64,000 bases of DNA. Origin: Stereocaulon alpinum (taxonomy: Eukaryota; Ascomycota; Lecanoromycetes; Lecanorales; Stereocaulaceae). A program made the position numbers and the translations under genes. Of the stretch, positions 20,792 to 32,871 are shown one piece after another. The stretch is from NCBI GenBank assembly GCA_018257865.1, contig JAEUBA010000055.1:155136-219135 (forward strand), written 5' to 3'. Positions within the stretch are counted from its first letter, which is position 1; each line of letters begins with the position of its first letter. Below the pieces are notes generated by a model. The model did not search any database and had not been told where the DNA came from. It saw nothing but the letters and a program-made list of their open reading frames with translations.

Positions 20792-21764
20792 TGTTTCGAA
20801 GATCAGAATAATGATATGAAAGCTTCACGAGAGTGTAGCCTGGAGAGAGGAGAGGATAAAGAGAAGGGTGGGCGTGCAATAGCATGCACTGGATCCGAGA
20901 TTTATAAGTGGAGCGGGCAAGTACTTTGGGCTTGCCATCCCACGCTATTGGGGGACTGTTTGGGTAAGTCTGCAAGATGCGTTGGCTTTGGCTGTGACGA
21001 CTATGTATATTTAGTGAGGTTTCAGAGCTAAAGCGCGAAGAGTGCAGTGCCCAAACCGAAGGCGTGGGGTGTATGATCCGATCGAGGCGTCGAGGAACAG
21101 GCGTAAGAGTCTCCTCGATCTCGGGATGTTTGACAGCGGCAGATCGACAAGTGCGTCATAAAGGGTCTTAGACGACACTAGACTAGACGTTGTTCATGTC
21201 AATTTGGGGGTTGTCAGCGGCCGGCGGGAGTATGGTGGAGTGTGTGGAGTGTCGAGTGGATGACATGGGCCAATGGCTTGGGTTGAGTGGAGCAGACACA
21301 AGTTGCAGCAAAGACACAATCCTATTCGCGAATGACGACCTTTGCCCGCGGCCTGTTGCGAGCTGCTTCCGACAGAGGAACGCTAATGAATGATCGTGTA
21401 ATAGTACCGTATGTAGATAGGTATCATTGTATTATATGAAAACTGCGACAACAAGTTAGATACAAGGTCTTCATTGACTAAGAGATATAGTGGTTGTGAA
21501 CAATTGCATTGTTGGAAGGTGAGCGGTGGTTGATTATTGTTTCCTTCCGCTCGCAGCTCAGCCCAGTGGCCGCTTCAGGGCAACACTGATACCTAACCGT
21601 AGGGCTCAGTCGGCTTCCCTTTGTCCTTCAGCTGACCAGCGTCACCGCCACAGTCATGGCACAGTCGCAAGACCGGTGATTCAGCTGGATACCTAATTAC
21701 ACAACATCAGTAGAATCATCCTTCCAATCATCTACACTTTCGATCCAAAGGCGCCTAAGCCATC
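20792..21764. promoter_or_regulatory. Shared upstream region of galactonate dehydratase and GID4 genes
   Basis: The two genes diverge from this roughly 970-bp gap, so it should hold both promoters. GID4 is tied to control of gluconeogenesis and the other gene to a sugar acid, so shared regulation is possible but unproven. No specific factor site is called. Confidence 0.4.
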
Positions 21765-23787
21765 ATGCCGGAAGCAACGGTATGTTAAGGTGGGGCCATC
21801 ACTTTACTTCCCAGTACTCACCAACATTGACAGGAACAGCCCCCTGATACTACAGTATTCAGTCCATACCTGGAACAGCCGGTTCCCGACCTTGCTGCAA
21901 CACTAAGCACACAAGCCGAGGAGGCCAATGATGAGAACATTAGCTTTCTACTGCGGACGGAGCTACCGGACGAATATGACTCAAGTCACTACGACGATCC
22001 CAGCGATCGCAGGAGGAGGATGCGAAGAGCTGTGGACGCGATGGTGGAACCCCGAGTGTATACAGTGAGCCAATGGTCGCTTCCGTTGCTGGCCGAGTCC
22101 AAGATGTAGCTAATTCCAACGTCCATTCCCAGCCAGCGCAATTACAAGAGCTAGGAGATCTACAAGAGCCATCTTACGCAGAGCGAATATCAAGACACGA
22201 GTATCATGGATGGGCACCAGGCGCATCAGATGACGAAGAACCGAGTCGCCAGAGACACAGTAGCTCGCAATCTTCGGCCGCGCTGTTGGACGAACGGGTT
22301 TTGAGGAGTAACGAGCAACAGGAGCATTTACGGGATCGAATGAGACTAAGACGCCTAAGAGATGCGACCCAGCTGGAGTGGCGTGATCTTGTCCCAGCCG
22401 ATCCCATGACGCATGAAGCTATGTCCCAAGACCAGTCACATTTCGCCGTAAATGGAGCTCCCACAGTCACGGAGTCTTCACTACGAACTACAGCCTTGTT
22501 GCAAGCCGTTAGGCGGAATCCAACCTTTTCGGCTCGCTCAAGAAATGAGTTGCAAAGATATATACTTGACAGAGAAAGAGGCGATGATCGGGACCGACTA
22601 AGCTCAGCACGAACGAACGAACAGCCAAATTCGAACATCTCCCCTAGCCAACGACGGCAGATAAATCGGGAAGCTACAGTTCGACAAGAGATGCAACAGC
22701 AGCGAGACCTCCTTGCGGAGCATCAGCAACATCGTAACTATCTGGAGGAGCAATTGAGGCAGCAGAGACAAGGTCTTATACCTCCAAGTGAGAATCGTAG
22801 ACGACAATACTGGCAAACGCCTTCCCCATGTCCGGCCAGCGATACGAGGCGGATTGACAGCGCTATCAAATACCTGGGTCAACTGCGCCTATGTGAATCT
22901 GACCAGGAAGGTCAAGAGACGGCAGAAGAAGGCGGCTTCGTCCCAGAAGAATTATGCCCAGAGAATCGTCAAGACTTCCTAGTAAATACACAGATAGTAG
23001 CACCCCCACCGGAAAGCTCCTGGTTGCAAATCGGTGGGGTTCTTTTCGGAACGCAGCACGGCGCTAGTCCCTCTTCGTCGCCCCCCAACTACACCCCTCT
23101 CATGCCACCATCCATATACCGAGCAAGAACCCGAAACCCGCACTTCGGTTCCGTACCTCCTAGGGCGACCTCACCCTCACACCAAATGCCCGATGACTCG
23201 TCTTCGCAGGAGGAAGAGTGTTGGCCTGTCAAAGTGACGATCCATAGTATCGACTATTCCACTATGACCCTCTCTGGTACTATGGAAGCCTTCAATGTAC
23301 CTGACAAATCTTCGCCCACTGAAAAATCAAGCATCACGACCTTTCTGGAAGGCGAGATCATCGACTTCAACACCTTTACTCTGGAGACGAAGAGCTTTCA
23401 GGCTGGTGTTAGGGTAGACGGGATGTATTGGCGGAAACTGCCACCGTTCAACGATCTGGGTGATGAAGAAGCCATGGTGAAGGCTTTGCTGAGTAAGGAG
23501 TGGCTGGAAAATGAGTTGATGAGGAAGTGGATCTTAATGAGATGGAAAGGTTCGTCTTTTTCCTTCCCATTCCACCTGACCCATAATTAAATCTCACCCT
23601 AGAAAAATGTTTCGTCACACCCTCCGACGCCCAGACCGCCCTAACCATCAGCGGCTTCTACTACGTCTCACTCAGACGAGCAAACGGCCACGTAGAAGGC
23701 TTGTACTATGACCCACACAGCAACCCGTACCAACACTTATCATTATCCCCTCAGAAGAGGACATTCCCTGCATATACATTTACATAG
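21765..23787 (+). CDS. GID4: GID complex substrate receptor GID4/Vid24-like
   Basis: Model: join(21765..21779, 21834..22064, 22133..23549, 23603..23787), 615 aa. Exon 1 codes five residues. The N-terminal two thirds is disordered, rich in Arg, Gln and Glu with a coiled-coil-like stretch (QEMQQQRDLLAEHQQHRNYL). The C-terminal Vid24 domain is clear: VKVTIHSIDYSTMTLSGTME, FLEGEIIDFNTFTLE, WLENELMRKWILMRWK, then ISGFYYVSLRRANGHVEGLY and YDPHSNPYQHLSL. In yeast this protein recognises N-terminal proline degrons on gluconeogenic enzymes for ubiquitination by the GID/CTLH ligase. Intron donors GTATGT, GTGAGC and GTTCGT keep frame throughout. Confidence 0.93.
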
Positions 23788-24034
23788 CGACAGGAGTACA
23801 GTAGGAAAACGATGAATGGCTTGCGATGCGTATGTACATAATGCAAGGCTTTTTTCAAACTGCATAGATACTTGGTTGTTCATGACCTCTAGTTACATGA
23901 GAGAGTAGAATTGAGCACACGACAACATGAGATTCTTTCACAGCTTTCCAGGACATCAATCCAAGGCTCCGACAACATGAGATTCATCAACACCTCTATA
24001 AACCCGAACGCTACCTCAAGGTGAGCTTATAACA

Positions 24035-25892
24035 TCACCACCCAAACTCCTCACTATGCCACCACACCTCCCTCCCCCTCCAAACCCACCTCCCAACCTC
24101 CTTCCTAACACTAGCGCCCATACCGCTCGGTCCACAAACAAACACCGCTACCCTATCCCCACTACCGCCTTGTTCGAAAACGTCATCAACAATACCCCTG
24201 AAATTCGGTCTGCCTCTTCTTACAGTTTCCGCAATTCCTTCCTTCGAGGCAGAACTATCAAGCAGTCCCACGCGCTCTTGAAGTTCGATGGATTCGTTCC
24301 TAGTAGGTGGGCGACTATCACTACCACTGCCACCTTTACCCGTGACGAAGATCTCGAAGCTCTTGGGTAAGATGCCTTCGCACTGCTCACCCAACCCCTG
24401 CACGCCCCACTCCGCATCCGCGCTACTCTTCACAACCCATACGAACTTTGCTGGTGGTACTTGTTCCCTAGCTGCAGAGCGGCGTAGTAGGTCACGATAG
24501 ATGGGGAGAGTGAAAGTAGCGCCTACACCGCCCGCTATGAGAAGGATTCTGTCGTAAGTAGCTGGGTCGGGGAAGTAGTTTGCGGAGCCGTAGGGTCCTT
24601 CGATGAGGAGGGGCGTTGGTTGGGGAGTTTTGGTTAGGGAGGCGAGGAGGGCTGTTGTGCCGTTTAGAGTGCGGGCTATGAGGTGGATGTGGTTGTCGGA
24701 TGTGGGGTCGGGGTTTGCGATTGAGAAGGGGTTTATGCGGAGTTTTTGGGGGAGAGAGGGGAGGGAGAGGTAGATGTGTTGGCCTGGGGTGTAGGTTCGT
24801 TTTTTTAGGAAGGGGGTTAGGGGGATTGTGATCGATAAGAGGTTTGTTGCAGGGAGGAGATTTATGGTGGCGGTGATGGCGGATTGTTCGGTGTTTCGTT
24901 GAGCAATTAGGAGTATGTAGATTGCTGTGGCTTCGATGATGTAGAGTCGCAGGTAGGAGACGTGAAAGTAGAGGATTGGGAGGAGGGAGAGGGAGAGGAT
25001 GACGTGAGTGTAGAAGAATAGACGGTAATTCCACTTTCGGATTTGAGCGAGGGCGGTGGTTCCGATTAGGAGGGCGCTGGTTATGGCTGTTAGACCAAGA
25101 ATTACGTCCGAATCTTTGAGGCGTTTTTGGAGGAGGTTGTTTTGGAAGTAGAAATTTAGGTAGAGAGTTGCGTGGCAGGTCATTAGGAGGATCATTAGAC
25201 GGCCGAGGAGGCGGTGGTAGGGGTTGAGGGATTCGTGGGAGAGGCGGGTTAGGTATTGAATGGGCGACCAGGATTTGAGGGCAAGAGCGTAGTGAAGGGG
25301 GAGTTGGGAGGCGGCGACTATGCCAAAGCGGCGGGTTAGGTGAAGATAATCTAGAAGAATAATATCAGAACGTGCTTCGTCAATGGAAGAGTAGCACATT
25401 CATAACCTTGATAGGCAAGAGTGGGTATTGACGATGAAAGATAGAAATTCCAACACTTTTCATAAGATATTGTCCGATATCCCTGAAAGGCATATAATAA
25501 ATTCCTGACTCACCATCGCCCGTATCCTTCAATACAAGCAGAAGAAGCCAAGTTCCCCACACCAATATAGCGAGCCACTCCTTTCTCGTCTCCCAGCCTT
25601 GAGCAACCGGTTCGTCCAAAGCCCAACGTAACTTTGCCCATGCATTTCCCGTCCCATCTATTGCAGGCTGCTTAAAGCCAGAAGCTACAGGACTCTGGTG
25701 CTCTTTTACCGGCTCATAGACGTGCCTCCGCTGTAGTCTCCCGAACAGAAGTCGGACGCCGAGACTCAGTTGGTAAATAAGAGGCAAAAGTAGTATCGAG
25801 AACTGTGCAAACTGGCCATAACTATCTAGTAATTGTCGCCGCCGTACTTGTTGCCCGTCATCTAGACTGACGAAGTGGTATGGCCAGCCCAT
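24035..25892 (-). CDS. Ferric reductase-like flavocytochrome (FRE/NOX family)
   Basis: Model: complement(join(24035..25350, 25514..25892)), 564 aa, starting MGWPYHFVSL. Membrane half: DYLHLTRRFGIVAASQLPLH, then two histidine pairs each separated by 13 residues (H of NPYHRLLG with H of TCHATLY; H of FYTHVIL with H of LYFHV), as needed for two b-hemes. Cytosolic half: FAD loop RTYTPGQHIYLSLPS...RINPFSIAN, where Asn replaces the usual His of HPF(S/T); NADPH loops LLIAGGVGATFTLPIYRDL and VFVCGPSGMGASVRKEVGRW. It would move electrons from NADPH across the membrane to ferric iron or oxygen. The intron is 163 nt, longer than most here. Confidence 0.92.
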
Positions 25893-28800
25893 GATGAGAG
25901 AGAGCAAGAAGAGAATCAAGGCAACAGCGCAACGATACTAGGAATTCTTGCTTTGTGCTTGGAAATATCTAGGATCACGGTGTTTTACATTGTGAGCACA
26001 CTTCTGAAAGCATTGAGGCAATCGAAAAGAAAGACGCAGGAGCAGAGATAATTCTGGTTATGACTGAAGTCAATTTCATAAAGTCTAGTTGATTGAGAAG
26101 GATGCTCACATCGTTGATTACAGATCAGTTGACGGGATTGACGCGAGTCGGCGCTCGGCTACGTTTTCCCGTCTGCGCCAAGGCTTGGCGTTCACTTTGA
26201 CGACAAACCACTATGATTGCGGTAATATTCGTTGCCAAACAACAACAATATCAATTCAATGTCTCTTTTGAAGTATTCGGTTTGTTTCATCATCTAAGAT
26301 ATCCACAAAGTAGCTTTTGCGGATGAAAGATCGCTGTGGTCCTATCCACTCTTCCACATATTCGACGCTATGGCTAGAACACCCAAGGGAGAGCACTCCT
26401 GCCGGTCGTGATGGTGGAACCCGGTATCTCCAAGCGCTGTACTTTGCTATGCTTTGTGGCTAGCTCAGCCAGTGCCTGAGGTGGGTAGCTACAATGGTAG
26501 CCGGTGTTGATCGAGTATGTCCAAAGTTAAGTGATCACCAACTCCGGTCGCAAGCAATTGTATTGAATAGCTTTTGTGAACCGTAAATGCCGCTGATGAG
26601 ACGACACAGTACAGGGTCTCTCCTCAGGTGGGTCAGTGATTGAAGCTGTAGGGTGGATCGCTGCCCTACATTGCGCTAGGATTCGATCCGGGGCTGCGTA
26701 TGTTCTCCTTGCGCTGCAGCTGCTATTCAGAATATCAAGCAACTTCTTCACATGCTTAGAACCAGTTGAGCCTCGACAACTCGCCCTTAGTGATAGGGAA
26801 GGGAAGATGCGGTGTTGTCATCGTATATTCACAGCACCGAGACAGCGAGGTTTTGCCGAGGAAGAAGTGAACAAAGCATATAAACAAAATAAGCGCGATC
26901 AATCTACTCCAGCTCGCGTGGCGTAGTGGGAAGACTGCACCATTGCACATTCGGTGTACACGCATTGAATATCAGCCCCAACAACCAAAAGCTTTCCACG
27001 TCAAATGACCTCGCCGGGAAGCCTCTGTGGTAGTTGGTCCCTTCAGCAATCATTTGCGGTTGGTCTGGTGAAAAAGTAGCAGGCATTCATAAAGCACCTG
27101 CAGCGAACTTGATTCAATTGAACGCCTCGTCACTTAGTGTGGCGGTCTCTTCGGTGATGCGGAACGCGCGAGCTGTTTTTTTGGGAATTCCTGGGTTCGA
27201 CGCTCGATCGCGGGTTTCCTTTTTGGCCTTTTTTACTTCCCAATGTTCGAGGGTCATCATCACTCCGTCGCAGCGACGGACTCATCACCTTCTCCCTTTT
27301 CTCGCATTGCTCCTATGCTCTGCGCCCACAACCTCAATGAGGATCCCATTCTGTATTCAGGGTTATGCAATCTGTGGCGCTTGAAGCCCAATAACGTTAG
27401 ATGGTATACGGGAATAGGAGGATCCTCACAGTATATCAATGAGTTCGAAAACGATCATCATGCGCTTTCAAGCTCGAAGACAGTCTCGACACAACTTAGC
27501 AATGACTATCAATCCACGCAGACAGTCTTCGCTCACACTAACCCGCAGCATGTCTGCACGCAAAACATTGGATTGTCATTGCAGAAATTACACGTGAAGC
27601 ATACCCTAATCGGTAGGCACGGCAAGCATACACCGATACCCTCTGGGAGGTTCATGAGCCGGCTTCTGAGTCAACATCTAGGAGCGTTCGCCTGACATGT
27701 TCTCCTGCGATTGTTGTGCACCGTTCTGGGTGCGAACGACGCATGAGATCCTATCGACCGCAGACTCGACCGCGGAGTTTGATCCAGTCCCGCCACTTAC
27801 GAGGCTCATGTCATTGTTCTGGTACATTGCGCGTGCTCATGGATCAATCACGCAAGAGAGGGGACCGGTCGTCGTCCACCTCCCCTTCTCGGCGAGTTTA
27901 GACGCCGATGCCAAGTCAAGCTAGAACACCAACAAGGCGGTTGGTTATCTCGGCCAGCTCTCGTTTCCAAGAATTTCTGCGTCTGTGTTCATTGGGAGTC
28001 TTAATTGTGGCATCGAGACCTTTATTGGAGAAGACGTTGGGGGTGAAACGTATACGCAACGCCAGTAAGCCAACACGAATGAAGGCCGGTGCATGTCAAT
28101 TTCTCCATCTTCTTGGTATATTAAGTACGAACCTTGAAGATTATATTATCCCCAACCGAGTTCCAAACTCTCAAACATGTCATTGACCACCAGCGATGTC
28201 CCCATGCTGAATCAAGTGTAGGTTGTCAAATATTCATCCCAGAACGATAGGCTTCCACACCGCCTCAAGATCGTTCCAGTCCTACTCATGTATTCCAAGC
28301 CAGCCGATCGGATGGGCCACGCCGTTGACCCAGTGGATACAAGTAGCATACGAAGTCTTGAATTTGTCATTATCATAGCATATGACAGCTCAATCGTAAG
28401 GCATGGGCATGGGCATTAAGTATTGCCTCCACCGCACCTTCACTGACTTGAACCCAGTTTCTAGCGATGGAATCAATCCGTTCCGCATTTCATTGCAGCT
28501 ATGACTAGTAGCGATGTATAGTCAGTCCAGAAACACAGGATGCTGCGGGAAAGCGGACTTGCTGTAACATGACTTGGTTGAAGCTTTATGAGGTAGTTAA
28601 CAGAGTCTTGACTGTGTCAGGCCAAAGAGGAACGTTTCCGCTCGTATTGGTTGGCTCTTCCTTTCACACTCCCGTAATAACAGTGTTATCTCCGTCGTTT
28701 CCTGAAGAGCGCGTACAATGAGGGGCACTATTAAGGCATTCTGAGTCCTTCAAATCTAACGGTGACTAAGTGTCAATCTTTGTCTAGTCGGGGAAAGACG

Positions 28801-30651
28801 ACATAGCGGCGTGGAAGTTCCTAGTTGCTTTGCATGCTGGCTGCAATTCAACCCACCCACGCTCAACTCGAGTGTGAAGTCCACGCGACGATGCCGTTAT
28901 CTTCTGGGTGAAAATGCTCCACGACATTTCTCTGGAGACTCAGCTGACTAAGCCAGAGCAGCTTCCAATAACGCGACCAACAATGCCTGATGGAATTGCT
29001 GAATGTAGCCATCTCGCAGTTTTTCTAAGATGCCTTGAAAAGCGTTCAGGTACCATGGGGTTAAGAAAGCTGTCCCCTGGAATATTGCTTTGCTGATGAC
29101 CGGTAAAGGGTCTCGAAATCGGCACCACTGGTAACATCCAAAACCCATGGCTGGCGCAAAATGCAGCCTTCTAGAAGGTAACGCTGATACAATGATAAAC
29201 CATTTGGAGGCTCTCAACAACCCTGTTCGCATCAATTCGCTCTTTAACACTCCCAGTACACCTGTTCAGCCGTGGAGATTAGAGCGCGATAGCCAAGTAT
29301 CCTTAATAAGAGCAGCGCTGCAACATTTTCCTTTAGGAACGGTAAATGACATGCATTCCCGAAAGCACCAAGCGTGGGTTCTGTACGTTGTTTGGCCGAT
29401 GAGGTCAGCTTCTGAATGAGGACTTCGGGTTTCCATTATCGCGGTACCCTCCAGTATGACAACCTATTGCTGCACACTCTGCTGTCAGGTCTTTCTTGGG
29501 TAGTCCAGTATCGACGTTAAAGTCCGACTGCAGCCACTGTTCTCCACTCTGCACTTGCCTATATCTCGTCCATGCGTGGGGCGAACATATCTTTGTCATC
29601 AATATCAATTCTTTTGATGCACAAAAGATTGGCTCAAAGGTAGGCTTCTCCCAATCTTAAATATTAGTAGTGGTATTTTCAATGATAGCTGGAGGGACCT
29701 CACCACCGAGCGAGGAAGGCTGGTATACTGTCGATATAGTCGCGTCACATAGCCGGTCTTCGCTCGATAGGGGGCTAACCCAAAACACAGCTCAACGCCA
29801 CGTACTTTTTCTTCAATTGTCCGTCGCACTGCCAAACAGACCCAGTCGTAGTCTTTTAAAGGCCGCCATCTAACTGTGTTGGGTTCTCGTTGTCCGAAGA
29901 AAAGATACAAACATCGGAATCCATCTAAACCTCGATTTTTAGAGGATCAATATCTGACCCCTTTCCACATTTGAATTTTTGGGATTCGTAAAACAAGCTG
30001 GTTACTTTTTTGCAAGAGGGGCGAGTCGACAAGGGCAGCGCTAAGCTTCTGCTCTACACAATCACATTGTACATTCCAAGACTTGCGACTGAGCAGCGAG
30101 CAGGTCTTGTCGGATGGAAAAGATCTATATGATTCGCAGAGTTGCGCCGACGAGCGATCAATGTCAAGCCGGGGGGAAAGGGTCACCCAGCTTTTCGATG
30201 GCATGCAACGTGATCACTACAGAAGTGATGTCGATAAGCTAGTCTAATCGTCTGGTCTAGACTCTGGTCATGCCCTGCCGTGGGAGGCCAGGCGATCCAT
30301 GATGGATTCAAGGTCAATACCCAGAATCCGACATTGCTTACTACGATCCTGATCAAGCTGGTTGAGTAGAACGACCCATATGGAAGGCTTTTGCTAACTG
30401 TCAGTCTCGCCGCCTCGCCAATTATCAAGGTAGACATGGTAGCTGAGGAGCTTGGTCAAAGCCAGCGAGGCAGTCGAGGCAGTCGTGCCACTAGTATCTG
30501 TACTGGGTATTAGACTTGATAAATGAAGGACATACTCCCACTTGTCCTCGCTCTAAAAGACGTCGCGCGAGAGCCCTGCAGACTAAAACCCCACCCCCCC
30601 CGCAACCCACCTGAAAACAACGTTTTTTCCAACACACCAACACCAACAAAA
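25893..30651. other. Long gap without a convincing gene
   Basis: The 4.7 kb between the ferric reductase and PIN4 holds no complete gene I can defend. Weak protein-like traces: plus strand 27697-27924 (AEFDPVPPLTRLMSLFWYIA); minus strand near 30380-30290 (DQDRSKQCRILGIDLESIMD) and 29605-29910 (AVRRTIEEKVRGVELCFGLA). None joins by splice sites, and they may be remains of decayed genes. No tRNA or repeat seen. GC content is like the gene-bearing flanks, so this is not a RIP block. Confidence 0.4.
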
Positions 30652-31105
30652 ATGGCGCCCAAGAAGGACACCAAAGCTCCCAAAACCGACCCCAAATCAA
30701 AAAACAAAGCCAGCACCAGCAAATCCACCAACGACACCAGCAGCTCCAGCAAGCTCAAAGCCGCAACAGCAATAAATACACGCCATATCCTCGTACGTGC
30801 CCTAACACCCATCCCATAGACCCCTACTAACATTCATCTTTACGCAGTGTGAGAAACATTCCAAAAAAGAAGAAGCCTTGGCGAAACTACGAGAGGGCGC
30901 CAAATTCGACGACGTAGCGCGCGAGTTTTCCGAAGACAAAGCACGTCAAGGTGGTAGCTTGGGATGGAAGGTTAGGGGATCGCTGGATACGGCGTATGAG
31001 AAGGCGGCGTATGAATTGGAGCCGAGCACGACTGGGAGTCCGAAGTTTGTGGAGGTTAAGTCGGGGCATGGGTATCATATTATTATGGTTGAGGGGAGGA
31101 GATGA
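30652..31105 (+). CDS. PIN4: Parvulin peptidyl-prolyl isomerase, PIN4/Par14 type
   Basis: Model: join(30652..30792, 30848..31105), 132 aa, the family's usual length (human Par14 is 131). The first 40 residues are Lys/Ser/Thr-rich (MAPKKDTKAPKTDPKSKNKA), like the DNA-binding tail of Par14. The rotamase domain follows: INTRHIL|CEKHSKKEEALAKL, FSEDKARQGGSLGW, GHGYHIIMVEGRR. The RHIL, GG(S/D)LGW and HxIxV landmarks are all present. It should isomerise prolyl bonds in nuclear or ribosome-assembly partners. The 55-nt intron ends in ACGCAG exactly between L and C of RHILCEKH. Intact. Confidence 0.95.
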
Positions 31106-31301
31106 AACTTCTGTGAGGGCGGTGTGGGCTTAAGAGGGTATGAGATACGAAGCAGGTATGAGATACGGCAACGGTATCTAATTATGACACTTGGAAAGAG
31201 GGGTAGATCGTGATTGTCTTGCTGGATTAAAGAGAGAGGCAGGGGGTATCAATTCGTTATCGCTAAGAGGAGAGATATTGCACGGACACGGACACGGGCA
31301 C

Positions 31302-32627
31302 CTAAGGAGACATTGCCTGCTCCGCCCGCTGCATGCACTGGTCCACCAATACCCAGAACCGATGTACATCCACTCGACTAGGTATCCGAACGCCGCCCTC
31401 TTCAGCCCTCGTTATCACCGTCCTCCCAACCTCTCCTCGTTCGGAATCGAGATCGCTATGCAGCCCATCAGTCACCACATTGACATGCCACCTCTCGCCT
31501 CCACAGTCGTCGAAGCCGATCACCTCGCTTTGGCCGTCCAATAGTATTGCAACCGCCAATGGATCATGGAGCGGTGGCCCCTTACTCAGTCCGAAAACAT
31601 CTCTGTATGTATGTGCAAAGAAAATGAGAATTTGATGGAACATTTGGCGAAGATTTAGGTGATCGGGTGTTGATGAGGGAGCGAGCGGGTTTCCGGCCAG
31701 CAATTGCTGGACTTCTAGATTCGCTAAGACTTGATGCGTAAGGTCTAGGGTGATGAGCGTAGTCTTAGCAGCAAGCTTTGGGTTCGAAAAGAGTGAATGT
31801 GCTGATTCCGGGTCACACTGGCTTCTGTCAGCACTGTCTCGTCTGGGAGCCATATCTTTTGCCCTTACGTAGATGTTAAATTCGGCGTATTTGGTAATAT
31901 TGCCAAAACGCTCTCCCTCTCCTCTTACATGACCCATGGGGGCATCTGTGAAACCGTTTCCGATAGCCCCTCCCATAATACTCAAGCCTTTTATGTGCTG
32001 AACCATCTCAGGGAATGTAGCGAACAGCAAAGCTACATTCGTTAGAGCTCCGGTTGCAACTAGCCAAGCCGTGCCTTCTGGCTGTGATATCAATGCATGT
32101 CGCATGGCTAAGATTGCCTTGGGTTTCGTTATCGCTTGGACGGAAGGCGGCGGAAGGCATGTGGTGCCATCGAGACCAGAGGATCCTGAACGATTTAGCC
32201 TGGGTAACCATGATGAATATACAATCTGAGGATGGGTACCATGTATATCAGGAGCATGTACGGCATTCCTGCTAAAGGGCTTTACAGCGCCCGGATAGAC
32301 AGGAACATCGGATCTCCCTATGCCTGTAAGAATGCTTAACGTATTGGTCGTCGTCTTTTCGAGGGAGGCATTGCCATGGACGGTGCTGATGCCTAACAAG
32401 CGTAGTGAAGGATGGTGAGCAGCGAGGAGGACGGCGAAAGCGTCCTTTGGCCCGAATCAGTACAGTCAAGAGCATTGTGATAGCAGTAATCATACATCAT
32501 GTCCTGCCCTTGTCAGAAAGCGAAACCTTCGGGGATGGAGAAAGCAAGGTCTGCTTTACCAGCCCGTACCTGTATCGCAGTCCAGCCAAAGAGGAGTTGT
32601 CCTCCCCGTTGATACGATCTCCTCCAT
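31302..32627 (-). CDS. Inosine-uridine preferring nucleoside hydrolase (URH1 type)
   Basis: Model: complement(join(31302..31817, 31869..32185, 32240..32444, 32496..32503, 32570..32627)), 367 aa. The metal-binding motif is assembled from three exons as LDCDTG|HD|DAFAVLLAAHHP, matching the family DxDxxxDD. The middle exon is only 8 nt. Other landmarks: LGISTVHGN, HAPDIHG, TAWLVATGALTNVALL, LSIMGGAIGNGFT, AEFNIYCDPESA, LDLTHQVL and the late HDPLAVA. Two introns (54 and 51 nt) are multiples of three and would be read through if missed; removing them restores family spacing. Yeast Urh1 cleaves uridine and also nicotinamide riboside. Likely cytosolic. Confidence 0.92.
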
Positions 32628-32871
32628 TGCGTAGAGGAATGTCCGTCAGCTTCCGGTGTGATTAAATGCGAGTTGATCGAGGTGAGTAAGTGACTGTAAC
32701 GGAATTTGGATCGAATGTTTACAGATATCGAAACTTAGCCGGTGTTAAGCACGGCTTACCCTTCATCTTAGCTCCGTCTCGTACTACTCCACTCCAAATA
32801 AATGGACCTCATTTGGTCCGTGACAGCATGAGCTTTAGAGGCTGCTGCCGGGTATACAAAAAAACGAGAGA

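Noticed and set aside
26915..26975. Possible tRNA-like stretch starting GCGTGGCGTAGTGGG
   Set aside because: The start resembles a tRNA D-arm, but no TTCGA loop or closing acceptor stem is found at the right distance.
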